Part shown: positions 8,731 through 16,247 of the stretch, one piece after another
Numbering within the stretch: position 1 is the stretch's first letter
Layout: every line of letters begins with the position of its first letter
Assembly: GCA_023386885.1 (NCBI GenBank)
Contig: JAEWIX010000082.1
Location: 1-30,903, forward strand
Origin: Pseudomonadota bacterium
GTDB taxonomy: Bacteria > Pseudomonadota > Alphaproteobacteria > Rhizobiales > Xanthobacteraceae
DNA: 30,903 nucleotides
Direction: 5' to 3'
Notes under the pieces: generated by a model
Seen by the model: only the letters and a program-made list of their open reading frames with translations
Told to the model about the DNA's origin: nothing
The model's database searches: none
Translations under genes and position numbers: made by a program

Positions 8731-9180
8731 CTAAATCTTCTGGCCGCCTGCGCCTGCGCCCACATGTATCGTGATCAGCTGAATCTCGGTGCGCCCGTGG
8801 GGATACTTTACCTCGATGGTGGCGAGGTCGGTGCCGGTGAAGTCGGACTTCGATTTATAGAACGCAACAAACCCCGGCACTTCCAGCGCGAGGCACTGCT
8901 TGTAGTTAGTGGCGTTGACCTTGCCGCGTCGGATCGTCAGCGTGCCGTTGGTTGGTCGGGTGACGAGGCGGATCGTCGGCAGCGGCCCCGAAGTGCAGTC
9001 CGACCGGACATTGATGTAAACGCCGATCTGGATGTTCTTTGCGGCTGGCCCCTTGGCGTTACGCTCCACGGTCGTCGATGGTTGCTGCGCCAGAGCAGCG
9101 ATCGGGGGAGTGGCGAAACCGATTAGTCCGCAAAGGGCGGGAACAATCAGCCTCCAGTCTTGTCGATATCGATGCACCAT
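8731..9180 (-). CDS. Small secreted protein with cadherin/Ig-like beta domain (hypothetical)
   Basis: 149 residues from the ATG at 9180. Starts at 9195 and 9237 are possible but leave extra residues before the signal. The signal peptide is MVHRYRQDWRLIVPALCGLI then a stretch ending ALAQQ. The mature part has one apparent beta-sandwich domain: RLVTRPTNGTLTI, GFVAFYKSKSDFTGTDLATIEV and a final ITIHVG. The DFTGTD...V layout is the signature seen in cadherin-like/Ig-like repeats of large adhesins, here as a single unit. Two cysteines (in SDCTSG and YKQCLAL) could form a disulfide. I do not recognise a named family. It sits upstream of the secretion genes on the same strand, 354 bases from tolC, so a link to adhesion is possible but unproven. 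Confidence 0.7.
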   Translation of the reverse strand: MVHRYRQDWRLIVPALCGLIGFATPPIAALAQQPSTTVERNAKGPAAKNIQIGVYINVRSDCTSGPLPTIRLVTRPTNGTLTIRRGKVNATNYKQCLALEVPGFVAFYKSKSDFTGTDLATIEVKYPHGRTEIQLITIHVGAGAGGQKI

Positions 9181-9448
9181 GCCGTGCCCTGACATTCGAA
9201 ACCCCGTCGCCACGTTGCGTGAGCGAACATGCTGCAAGATGCGGCAAATTCAGTCCGGTTTCAATTCGGAAGACGAACTCGGCGCTCAAACCAAGTCATG
9301 ATTTGAAGGCTGTCGCGTTTGGCTGGATGGAGCGTCTAGGATCGATGTGTATCCGTGGTTCTATCCTGGCAGGCTCGTCTTCCGCTTGCGAAAGCGGCCG
9401 TGGCCGATCAGGATCGAAACAATCGCAACGCGTCCGAGGAGAACTGTC

Positions 9449-11347
9449 ATGACCGATCGAAAAGACGCCGAAGCGACAGTTGCCGCAAGCAATGCGGCCG
9501 TGTTGAACGAACTCCCGTTCGCCGATCGTCAGGATTACGTCGATGCGGAACGCGGTTTCATCGGCAGCCTGCCGGACGCGACGATCCAGAACCCGGCTGG
9601 CCGCACCGTCTGGAGCATCGCCGACTATGCCTTCCTGAAGGACGATGCCGCGCCCGCCACTGTCCACCCGAGCCTGTGGCGGCTGGCCCAACTCAACTGC
9701 CGCCATGGCCTGTTCGAGGTTGTGCCCGGCATCTATCAGATCCGGGGCATGGACCTGTCCAGCATGACGCTGATCGAGGGCGAACACGGGGTGATCGTGA
9801 TCGATCCGCTGGTGTCGGCCGAAACGGCGCGCGCCGGGCTCGAACTCTATCGTCAGCATCGCGGGCCTCGGCCGGTGGCGGCGGTGATCTACACGCACTC
9901 GCATGTCGATCATTGGGGCGGCGTGAAGGGCGTCATTACGCAGGACGAAGCTGACAGCAGGCGGGTGCCGGTGATTGCGCCGGAAGGGTTTGTCGAGGCG
10001 ATTGCGCAGGAGAACGTGCTGGCCGGCACCGCGATGGTGCGTCGCGCGCAATATCAGTTCGGGCCGTTGCTGGCGAAAGGCGTCAAGGGGCAGGTCGATG
10101 CCGGGCTCGGCAAGACGCTGTCGAGCGGCACGGTGACCTTGATCGCGCCGACCGATCTCATCAGTCACGATCACGAGACGCGCGTGGTCGACGGCGTCGA
10201 GATCGTGTTCCTGATGGCGCCGGACAGCGAGGCGCCGGCCGAGATGCACATGTTCTATCCGGCGTTCAAGTGCCTCAACATGGCCGAGAACGCGGTCCAC
10301 AACTTTCACAACCTGCTGCCGTTTCGCGGCGCCGAGGTGCGCGATTCCCGCGCCTGGTCTCGCTACATCGATGTCGCGCTGATGACGTTTGGAGATCGCG
10401 CGGAAGCGTTGATCGGCCAGCATCACTGGCCGGTGTGGGGAACTTCCGCGATCAAGAGTTATCTCGGCAAGCAGCGCGATCTCTATAAGTACGTCCACGA
10501 CCAGACGCTGCGCCTGATCAATCACGGCCACACGCCGAACGAGATCGCCGAACAGCTGACGTTGCCGGACAGTCTGGCGCATGAATGGTACGCGCGCGGC
10601 TATTACGGCACAGTGCGGCACAACGCAAAGGCGGTCTACCAGAAGTATCTCGGCTGGTACGACGGCAATCCGGCGCATCTCGATCCGCTACCGCCATCAG
10701 ATGCAGCGCGGAAGTATGTCGATTACTTCGGCGGTTTCGATGCCGCGCTTGCCAGGGCCAAGGCGGATTTCGCCAGGGGCGAGTATCGCTGGGTGGCGGA
10801 AGTTGCCAATCACCTGGTGTTCGCCGATCCAACCAACCAGGAGGCCCGCAACCTCGCGGCCGACACCTATGAGCAACTCGGCTATCTTTCCGAGGCCGCG
10901 ACCTGGCGCAACTCCTACCTGTTTGCCGCGCATGAACTGCGCAACGGCGTGCCGCAGATGACGGCGCGCGGTGGCGTCGCGCCGGATGCGCTGGCGGCGC
11001 TGCCGCTGGATACCTTCTTCGATCTTCTGGCCGTGCGGCTCAACGGCCCCAAGGCCGTCGGCAAGACTGCGGTGCTGAATTGGGTGTTCACAGATACCGG
11101 CGAGATTTACGTCCTCAACCTCGATAACTGCGCACTGACCCATCGCTTCGGACAGCGTTCCGAGCACGCTGACGCGACGCTGACGCTGACGCGAACCGTC
11201 CTCAACGCGATCATGCTGACACAGACGACGTTCCCCGAGGCGGTCGGCGCCAAGAAGATCACCATTGAGGGTAACCCGGCGAAGCTGCTGGAACTGCTCG
11301 GGCTGTTCGATACGTTCACCCCGACCTTCGCCATCGTCGAGCCGTAA
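9449..11347 (+). CDS. Alkyl/aryl-sulfatase, metallo-beta-lactamase type (SdsA1/BDS1-like)
   Basis: 632 residues. The ATG at 9449 has GAGGAG seven to eight bases upstream; the open frame upstream to 9347 has no support. The N-terminal half is a metallo-beta-lactamase fold with YTHSHVDHWGGV (H150, H152, D154, H155), then DSEAPAEMHMFYP and NMAENAVHN with the acidic zinc ligands, and GQHHWPVWG (H325). A helical dimerisation region follows (about 370-500) and an SCP2-like C-terminal domain (about 510-632) that holds the alkyl chain. The enzyme cleaves primary or secondary alkyl sulfates to alcohol and sulfate. No signal peptide is seen, unlike secreted SdsA1, so it is probably cytoplasmic. It stands alone: the gene upstream is divergent and the one downstream convergent. 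Confidence 0.93.
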   Translation: MTDRKDAEATVAASNAAVLNELPFADRQDYVDAERGFIGSLPDATIQNPAGRTVWSIADYAFLKDDAAPATVHPSLWRLAQLNCRHGLFEVVPGIYQIRGMDLSSMTLIEGEHGVIVIDPLVSAETARAGLELYRQHRGPRPVAAVIYTHSHVDHWGGVKGVITQDEADSRRVPVIAPEGFVEAIAQENVLAGTAMVRRAQYQFGPLLAKGVKGQVDAGLGKTLSSGTVTLIAPTDLISHDHETRVVDGVEIVFLMAPDSEAPAEMHMFYPAFKCLNMAENAVHNFHNLLPFRGAEVRDSRAWSRYIDVALMTFGDRAEALIGQHHWPVWGTSAIKSYLGKQRDLYKYVHDQTLRLINHGHTPNEIAEQLTLPDSLAHEWYARGYYGTVRHNAKAVYQKYLGWYDGNPAHLDPLPPSDAARKYVDYFGGFDAALARAKADFARGEYRWVAEVANHLVFADPTNQEARNLAADTYEQLGYLSEAATWRNSYLFAAHELRNGVPQMTARGGVAPDALAALPLDTFFDLLAVRLNGPKAVGKTAVLNWVFTDTGEIYVLNLDNCALTHRFGQRSEHADATLTLTRTVLNAIMLTQTTFPEAVGAKKITIEGNPAKLLELLGLFDTFTPTFAIVEP

Positions 11348-11394
11348 GTCGGCCCACAACTGACACGGGGGGAAGGTAGCTTGTCTGCCTCGCG

Positions 11395-12141
11395 TTAGTA
11401 CGTCGCGCGGCCGCCGGAGATGTCGAACACCGCGCCGGTCGAGAAGGCGCAGTCCTCGGAGGCGAGCCACGCCACCATTGCGGCGAGTTCTTCCACCAGT
11501 ACGAAACGGCCCTTCGGAATCTTCGACAGCATGAAGTCGATATGCTGTTGCGTCATCTGGTCGAAGATCGCGGTCTTCGCCGCCGCCGGCGTCACCGCGT
11601 TGACGGCGATCTCGTAGCCAGCGAGTTCCTTGCCCAATGACTTCGTCAGCGCGATCAGTCCCGCTTTCGAGGCGGAGTAGTGCGCGGCGTTGGGATTGCC
11701 TTCCTTGCCGGCGATCGACGCGATGTTGACGATGCGGCCGTAGTTCTGGTTCACCATCGTCGGCACGATCGCCTTGCAGCAGATGAAGGGACCGTCGAGA
11801 TTGATGCGCAGCACTTTACGCCATTCGTCGAAATCGGTTTCCCACACGGTCTTGTTGATGCCGGCGATGCCGGCATTGTTGACGAGAATGTCGATCTTGC
11901 CGAGCTTGGCCAATGTCGCGTCGCGCGCCTTCTCCACTGCGGCCAGATCCGAGACATCGACCTGAATAGCGACGACTGTCGCACCGATCTGTTTGGCGGT
12001 CTGTTCGGCCAACGCGATATCGTGATCCCAGATCGCCACCTTGGCGCCCGAGGACACGAAACGCTCTGTAATCGCGCGGCCAAAACCTTGCGCACCGCCG
12101 GTGACCACGGCGCAGCGGCCATTGAGATCGATCTTGTTCAT
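11395..12141 (-). CDS. SDR-family NAD(P)-dependent dehydrogenase, sugar-dehydrogenase-like
   Basis: 248 residues from the ATG at 12141, preceded by AGGGAG. Classical short-chain dehydrogenase: TGGAQGFG (residues 14-21), D39 at the end of the second strand (favours NAD), NNAG (88-91), S142, Y155 and K159. The C-terminus (FDISGGRATY) and the PAAAKTAIFD segment recall SDRs annotated as sugar 1-dehydrogenases in sugar-acid clusters. In context it could oxidise a sugar to its lactone before the dehydratase step, or reduce/oxidise a later intermediate. It follows the other SDR after a 129-base gap filled by palindromic repeats, so co-transcription is likely but not certain. Substrate cannot be read from sequence. 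Confidence 0.85.
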   Translation of the reverse strand: MNKIDLNGRCAVVTGGAQGFGRAITERFVSSGAKVAIWDHDIALAEQTAKQIGATVVAIQVDVSDLAAVEKARDATLAKLGKIDILVNNAGIAGINKTVWETDFDEWRKVLRINLDGPFICCKAIVPTMVNQNYGRIVNIASIAGKEGNPNAAHYSASKAGLIALTKSLGKELAGYEIAVNAVTPAAAKTAIFDQMTQQHIDFMLSKIPKGRFVLVEELAAMVAWLASEDCAFSTGAVFDISGGRATY

Positions 12142-12158
12142 GGCTTGCTCCCTATTGC

Positions 12159-12259
12159 CATCCTTCGAGGATCGCTTCGCTCGCACCTTAGGATGACGCG
12201 TTCTTGAATGAGAGGTCGTTCCCCTGAGGTGCGCCCCATCTCCGGCGCGCCTCGAAGGG
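12159..12259. repeat. Two REP-like extragenic palindromes
   Basis: The gap between the two SDR genes holds two imperfect hairpin units. Unit one (12159-12195) begins CATCCTTCGAGG and ends CACCTTAGGATG. Unit two (12222-12259) begins CCCTGAGGTGCG and ends GCGCGCCTCGAAGGG. The units carry related ends (CTTCGAGG versus CCTCGAAG) and are in inverted order. From memory, palindromes with this CTTCGAGG...CACCT(C/T)AGG(A/G)TGACG pattern are very common between genes in Bradyrhizobium-group genomes. They may affect mRNA stability or termination. Confidence 0.75.
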
Positions 12260-12270
12260 CGACGGTGTGA

Positions 12271-13005
12271 TTAAAGCGTCCAGCCGCCGTCGATGATGTG
12301 CGCAACGCCGGTGGTGAAGGCGCTCTCGTCGCTGGCGAGATAAACGGCGAGCGATGCAATCTCGTCGGCGGTGCCGAGCCGTCCCATCGGCTGACGGCTG
12401 ACGAACATCTCGCGGCCGCCGGCCCCGAGCGCCGCGGCGCGACCGAGCATCGACGGTGTCTCGATGGTGCCGGGGCAGATACAGTTGCAGCGGATACCCT
12501 TGGCGATGAAGTCGGCGGCCACGGCGCGAGTGAGGCCGGCAACGGCGGCTTTTGTTGCGCCGTAGACGTAACGGTTCGGCGCGGCCTTGAACACGCCGGC
12601 GGCAGAGGCGATGTTGATGATCGAGCCGTGACCTGCCGCCAGCATTCCGGGCAGGAAGGCGCGCAATGTGCGGTGCATCGATTTCACGTTGAGATCGAAC
12701 GAGAAGTCCCAATCGTCGTCGCTGCATTCCAGCACCGTACCGTGATGTACGAAGCCGGCGGCGTTGAGCAACACATCGACGGTGCCGACCTGCTTGGCCA
12801 TCGCCGCGACCGCGGCGCTGTCACGCGCGTCGAGGCGGGCCACTTCCGCGACGCCTTCCTTGGTCAATGTCGCGAGTTGCTTGTCGTCGATGTCGGTCGC
12901 GATCACGGTCGCGCCTTCACGCGCGAAGGCGATGGCACTGGCGCGGCCGATGCCGGCGGCCGCTGCGGTCACGAATGCGCGTTTGCCTTTCAGTCGGCCG
13001 GACAT
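12271..13005 (-). CDS. SDR dehydrogenase, DHRS6 / 2-keto-3-deoxy-L-fuconate dehydrogenase-like
   Basis: 244 residues; AAGGAG lies nine bases before the ATG. Rossmann motif TAAAAGIG (13-20), D38 (NAD preference), NAAG (81-84), S134, Y148 and K152. The segment AGFVHHGTVLECSDDDWDFSFDLNVKSM and the end HIIDGGWTL are close, from memory, to human DHRS6/BDH2 and to bacterial 2-keto-3-deoxy-L-fuconate dehydrogenase. That enzyme oxidises the C4 hydroxyl of a 2-keto-3-deoxy sugar acid, the product of a dehydratase like the one encoded 18 bases upstream in the same operon. The pairing fits the oxidative non-phosphorylative route, but the hydrolase that would follow is not in the window. Confidence 0.88.
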   Translation of the reverse strand: MSGRLKGKRAFVTAAAAGIGRASAIAFAREGATVIATDIDDKQLATLTKEGVAEVARLDARDSAAVAAMAKQVGTVDVLLNAAGFVHHGTVLECSDDDWDFSFDLNVKSMHRTLRAFLPGMLAAGHGSIINIASAAGVFKAAPNRYVYGATKAAVAGLTRAVAADFIAKGIRCNCICPGTIETPSMLGRAAALGAGGREMFVSRQPMGRLGTADEIASLAVYLASDESAFTTGVAHIIDGGWTL

Positions 13006-13023
13006 TGTTGGTCTCCTTAAAGT

Positions 13024-14847
13024 TCAGTGATTATCGCGGGCGACGCCGACGCGGCCGGCGATATCCTGATAGCGCGTCGCAAACTCCATGCAGGCGCCGG
13101 TGGCATGCTGGCCCACGGTGTTGCGGTACATCTCCTGCCACGGCGTCTGATGCGCGGGGTAGGGGAAGCCGCCCTTGGCCTTGAGTTCGACGCGGCGGCG
13201 CTTCACCTCGGCGTCATCAATCATGATGTTGGCGCTACCCTTGTTGAGGTCGATGCGCACCATGTCGCCGGTTTGAAGGATGGCGAGGCCGCCATCCGCC
13301 GCCGCTTCCGGCGTCGCATTGAGGATCGATGGCGATCCCGACGTGCCCGATTGGCGGCCGTCGCCGATGCAGGGCAGCGAAAGGATACCGCGTTTGATCA
13401 GCGCAGCCGGCGGCTGCATGTTGACCACTTCGGAGCCGCCCGGATAGCCGATCGGGCCGACGCCGCGCACGAACAGGATGCAATGCTCGTCGATGTTGAG
13501 TGACGGATCGTCGATGCGGTGGTGATAGTCCTCCGGGCCTTCGAACACGATGGCACGACCCTCGAAGGCGTTGAGGTCTTTTGCGTTCGAAAGATAGCGG
13601 TCGCGGAACTCCTTCGAGATCACGCTCGTCTTCATGATCGCGGAATCGAACAGATTGCCGCGCAGCACGATGAAGCCGGCATCCTGCACCAGCGGTTTGT
13701 CGTAGTTCCAGATCACGTCGCCATCAGGCTTCGGCGCATTGCGGCAGTTGTCGCCCATGGTACGGCCGTTGACGGTCATCACGCCTTCATGGATGCGCTT
13801 GTGTCGCATCAATTCGCCGATGACGGCGGGCACGCCGCCGGCACGGTGATATTCCTCGCCGAGATAGAACCCGGCCGGCTGCATGTTTACCAGCAGCGGA
13901 ACATCGTGGCCGTATGTCTGCCAGTCGTCGATCGAGAGGTCGACGCCGATGTGGCGGGCGAGGGCGTTGATATGGATCGGCGCGTTGGTCGAACCGCCGA
14001 TCGCCGAGTTGACGACGATGCAGTTTTCGAACGCCTCGCGGGTCAGAATGTCCGACGGCTTGAGGTCTTCCCACACCATCTCGACGATCCGCGTGCCCGT
14101 CTCGTAGGCGATCTGGCCACGCTCGCGATAGGGCGCCGGGATCGCCGCGCAGCCCGGCAGCGACATGCCGAGCGCTTCCGCCAGCGAATTCATCGTCGAG
14201 GCGGTGCCCATGGTGTTGCAGTGGCCGACCGATGGGGCCGACGACGCGACGATGCGCATGAACTCCTCGTAATCGATTTCGCCGGCGGCAAGCCGCTCGC
14301 GCGATCTCCACACCACGGTGCCGGAGCCGCTGCGCTCACCGTTGAACCAGCCGTTGAGCATCGGTCCGCCGGACAACACGATCGCCGGCATGTTGACGGT
14401 CGCCGCCGCCATCAGGCACGCGGGGGTGGTTTTGTCGCAGCCGGTCGTCAGCACCACGCCGTCGAGCGGATAGCTGAACAGCACCTCGACGAGGCCCATG
14501 TAAGCGAGGTTGCGATCGAGCGCCGCGGTCGGCCGCTTGCCAGTCTCCTGAATCGGATGCACCGGAAATTCCATCGCGATACCGCCGGCAGCGCGGATAC
14601 CTTCGCGCACCCGCTTGGCGAGGTCGAGATGATGCCGGTTGCACGGGGAGAGATCGTTGCCGGTCTGCGCGATGCCGATGATCGGTTTGCCGGACTGCAA
14701 TTCCTCGCGGGTCAGGCCGTAGTTGAGGTAGCGCTCGAGATAGAGCGCGGTCATCGCCGGGTTATGCGGATTGTCGAACCATTCGGTGGAGCGAAGTTTG
14801 CGGCGGGGCTGGTTCGTGGACGTCGTCTGATCGGTTTTCTTGTTCAA
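13024..14847 (-). CDS. IlvD/Edd-family sugar-acid dehydratase (L-arabinonate dehydratase-like)
   Basis: 607 residues from a TTG at 14847, chosen because GGGAGG lies just upstream and because translation from there begins where the family begins; the open frame further up (to 14970) adds no conserved sequence. The iron-sulfur ligands are C69 (LSPCN), C137 (TGCDKTTPAC) and C210 (GHCNTMGTAS), with K139 after C137 as in the family. A SGTSGSP loop near residue 490 holds the probable catalytic serine. Length and motifs fit the pentonate/hexonate branch (arabinonate, xylonate, fuconate dehydratases) rather than the amino-acid enzyme IlvD. Reaction: aldonate to 2-keto-3-deoxyaldonate. First gene of a three-gene operon with two SDRs; a LacI-type operator lies 136 bases upstream. 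Confidence 0.9.
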   Translation of the reverse strand: MNKKTDQTTSTNQPRRKLRSTEWFDNPHNPAMTALYLERYLNYGLTREELQSGKPIIGIAQTGNDLSPCNRHHLDLAKRVREGIRAAGGIAMEFPVHPIQETGKRPTAALDRNLAYMGLVEVLFSYPLDGVVLTTGCDKTTPACLMAAATVNMPAIVLSGGPMLNGWFNGERSGSGTVVWRSRERLAAGEIDYEEFMRIVASSAPSVGHCNTMGTASTMNSLAEALGMSLPGCAAIPAPYRERGQIAYETGTRIVEMVWEDLKPSDILTREAFENCIVVNSAIGGSTNAPIHINALARHIGVDLSIDDWQTYGHDVPLLVNMQPAGFYLGEEYHRAGGVPAVIGELMRHKRIHEGVMTVNGRTMGDNCRNAPKPDGDVIWNYDKPLVQDAGFIVLRGNLFDSAIMKTSVISKEFRDRYLSNAKDLNAFEGRAIVFEGPEDYHHRIDDPSLNIDEHCILFVRGVGPIGYPGGSEVVNMQPPAALIKRGILSLPCIGDGRQSGTSGSPSILNATPEAAADGGLAILQTGDMVRIDLNKGSANIMIDDAEVKRRRVELKAKGGFPYPAHQTPWQEMYRNTVGQHATGACMEFATRYQDIAGRVGVARDNH

Positions 14848-14982
14848 TGTTTCCTCCCGCGCTAGCTGCTCGCAGGGGTCCTTGGCCGCCCTGGCGGTGG
14901 TTGCGTTAAATTGGAGCGCGACCGCGAAGGCAGCCGCCAACTTGGCATTGTTCCAGAGACGCAAGCCCAAGTCACGTCAAAA

Positions 14983-14996
14983 AGACAGCGCTACCA
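14983..14996 (-). promoter_or_regulatory. LacI-family operator upstream of the dehydratase operon
   Basis: AGACAGCGCTACCA, centred on the palindrome AGCGCT that is typical of LacI/GntR operators. Thirteen bases (GACAGCGCTACCA) are repeated exactly in the promoter of the divergent importer at 16113-16125. It lies in the 190-base gap between the regulator stop and the dehydratase start. I could not find a clear sigma-70 promoter beside it. Confidence 0.75.
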
Positions 14997-15037
14997 AATT
15001 TGCGCTGGAGGTTGAAAAGGTCTGTCGAAGCGACGGT

Positions 15038-16069
15038 TTATGCGCGTCGGGGCGCGGAACTGCGCCGGATCATCAGTTCATAACCGAGATCGATGACAGG
15101 AGTTGCGGGCCGTCTGCCTTCGATCGCATCCATCACCATGGTGATGGCGGTCTTGCCCATGTCGTAGCGATTGGTGCGGACACTGGTGAGTGGAGGCACC
15201 GCGGACGCCATGTACTCCAGATCGTTGAAGCCGACGATGGCGATATCTTCGGGAACCTGAATCTGGCGGCGCTGGCATTCGAACAGCGTTCCCAACGCAA
15301 GGTCGTCGTTGACGCAGAATACCGCGTCGATATCCGGCGCTTTCATCAATAAATCCGCAAAGAGCGTTCCGCCCATTGTCACCGACGTCGGCACCGGTGT
15401 GGCGATGATCAGGCGCGGATCGTAGAGCGAAGCGCGCTTCATCGCGTCGGTGTAGCCTTCGAGACGGCGTTGCACACGTGGATCCATACGCGCGCCGAGG
15501 AACCCGATGCGCTTGAAGTTCAATTCGATAAGGTGCGAAATCACCGCGAATGCGGCCGCATTATGAGAGAATCCGACCATCATATCGACGGGATCGGGGC
15601 CAAGCTCCATGATCTGGACGATGGGGCAGTTCATCGAGTCCAGGATCGCGCGGGATTCATCGGTCTGGTTGATGCCGGTCACCACCAGCCCGGCCGGGCG
15701 CTGCGCCTTGAACAGTTGCAGCAGCTTCTCCTCCTGAAGAATGCTGTAATGGGTGTTGACCAACTGAATCGAATAGCGGCTCTCGCCTGATCCGTCATAG
15801 ATGCCGCGCAACACGTCGGAGAAGACGTTGTTGGTGAAGGACGGGATCAAGACGCCGATGATTTCGGTGCGTCGCGACGCCAACGCGCGAGCGGCGAGAT
15901 CGGGGACGTAACCGAGTTGTCGCGCAGCGTTCTCCACGCGTTCGCGCTTGCCGGGAGAGAGTGCTTCGGGCTTGCGAAAGAAACGTGACGCGGTGATCGG
16001 ACTGACGCCCGCGAGTTTCGCGACTTCAGTGAGCCTGACTTTCCCGGAATTGCTCCGCGCGCGTGCCAT
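15038..16069 (-). CDS. LacI-family transcriptional regulator
   Basis: 343 residues. The DNA-binding domain is at the N-terminus (VRLTEVAKLAGVSPITASRFFRKPEALSPGKRERV, split over residues 11-45, with hinge helix AARALAS at 59-65), followed by a periplasmic-binding-protein-like sensor domain (GVLIPSFTNNVF at about 72-83 to DLGYELMIR near the end). Its helix-turn-helix resembles the gluconate repressor GntR of the same family. It lies between the dehydratase operon and the divergent importer, and an identical AGCGCT-centred site occurs beside both, so it most likely represses both arms and is released by a sugar acid or intermediate. The operator also lies in its own upstream region, so autoregulation is likely. 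No strong ribosome site precedes the ATG. Confidence 0.93.
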   Translation of the reverse strand: MARARSNSGKVRLTEVAKLAGVSPITASRFFRKPEALSPGKRERVENAARQLGYVPDLAARALASRRTEIIGVLIPSFTNNVFSDVLRGIYDGSGESRYSIQLVNTHYSILQEEKLLQLFKAQRPAGLVVTGINQTDESRAILDSMNCPIVQIMELGPDPVDMMVGFSHNAAAFAVISHLIELNFKRIGFLGARMDPRVQRRLEGYTDAMKRASLYDPRLIIATPVPTSVTMGGTLFADLLMKAPDIDAVFCVNDDLALGTLFECQRRQIQVPEDIAIVGFNDLEYMASAVPPLTSVRTNRYDMGKTAITMVMDAIEGRRPATPVIDLGYELMIRRSSAPRRA

Positions 16070-16110
16070 GAGGCGCTGATAGCATAAGAGCCTTGACGAT
16101 TAAATGATTA

Positions 16111-16138
16111 TTGACAGCGCTACCACCGCATTGATAAT
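16111..16138 (+). promoter_or_regulatory. Sigma-70 promoter with embedded LacI operator for the importer genes
   Basis: TTGACA (16111-16116) and GATAAT (16133-16138) are 16 bases apart, a near-consensus promoter. The operator TGACAGCGCTACCA (16112-16125) overlaps the -35 box and spacer, so a bound repressor would block RNA polymerase. Transcription should begin near 16145, giving a leader of about 100 bases before the ATPase start. Confidence 0.8.
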
Positions 16139-16247
16139 GGCGATTCAAGCAGGGACAATGCCCCCATTCAGCTTTCGACATGGAAGTTGAGAACAGAGCC
16201 GCGACGGTTTGCGCCGTACAACGCCAAAACGTGAGGGAATGGAAACG

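Noticed and set aside
9296..10678. 460-codon open frame antisense to the alkyl-sulfatase
   Set aside because: It mirrors a gene with clear zinc-binding motifs; the translation is Arg/His/Asp-rich with no domain, typical for the opposite strand of high-GC genes.
13519..14865. 448-codon open frame antisense to the dehydratase
   Set aside because: The dehydratase has all iron-sulfur ligands; the antisense product is low-complexity and lacks any motif or ribosome site.
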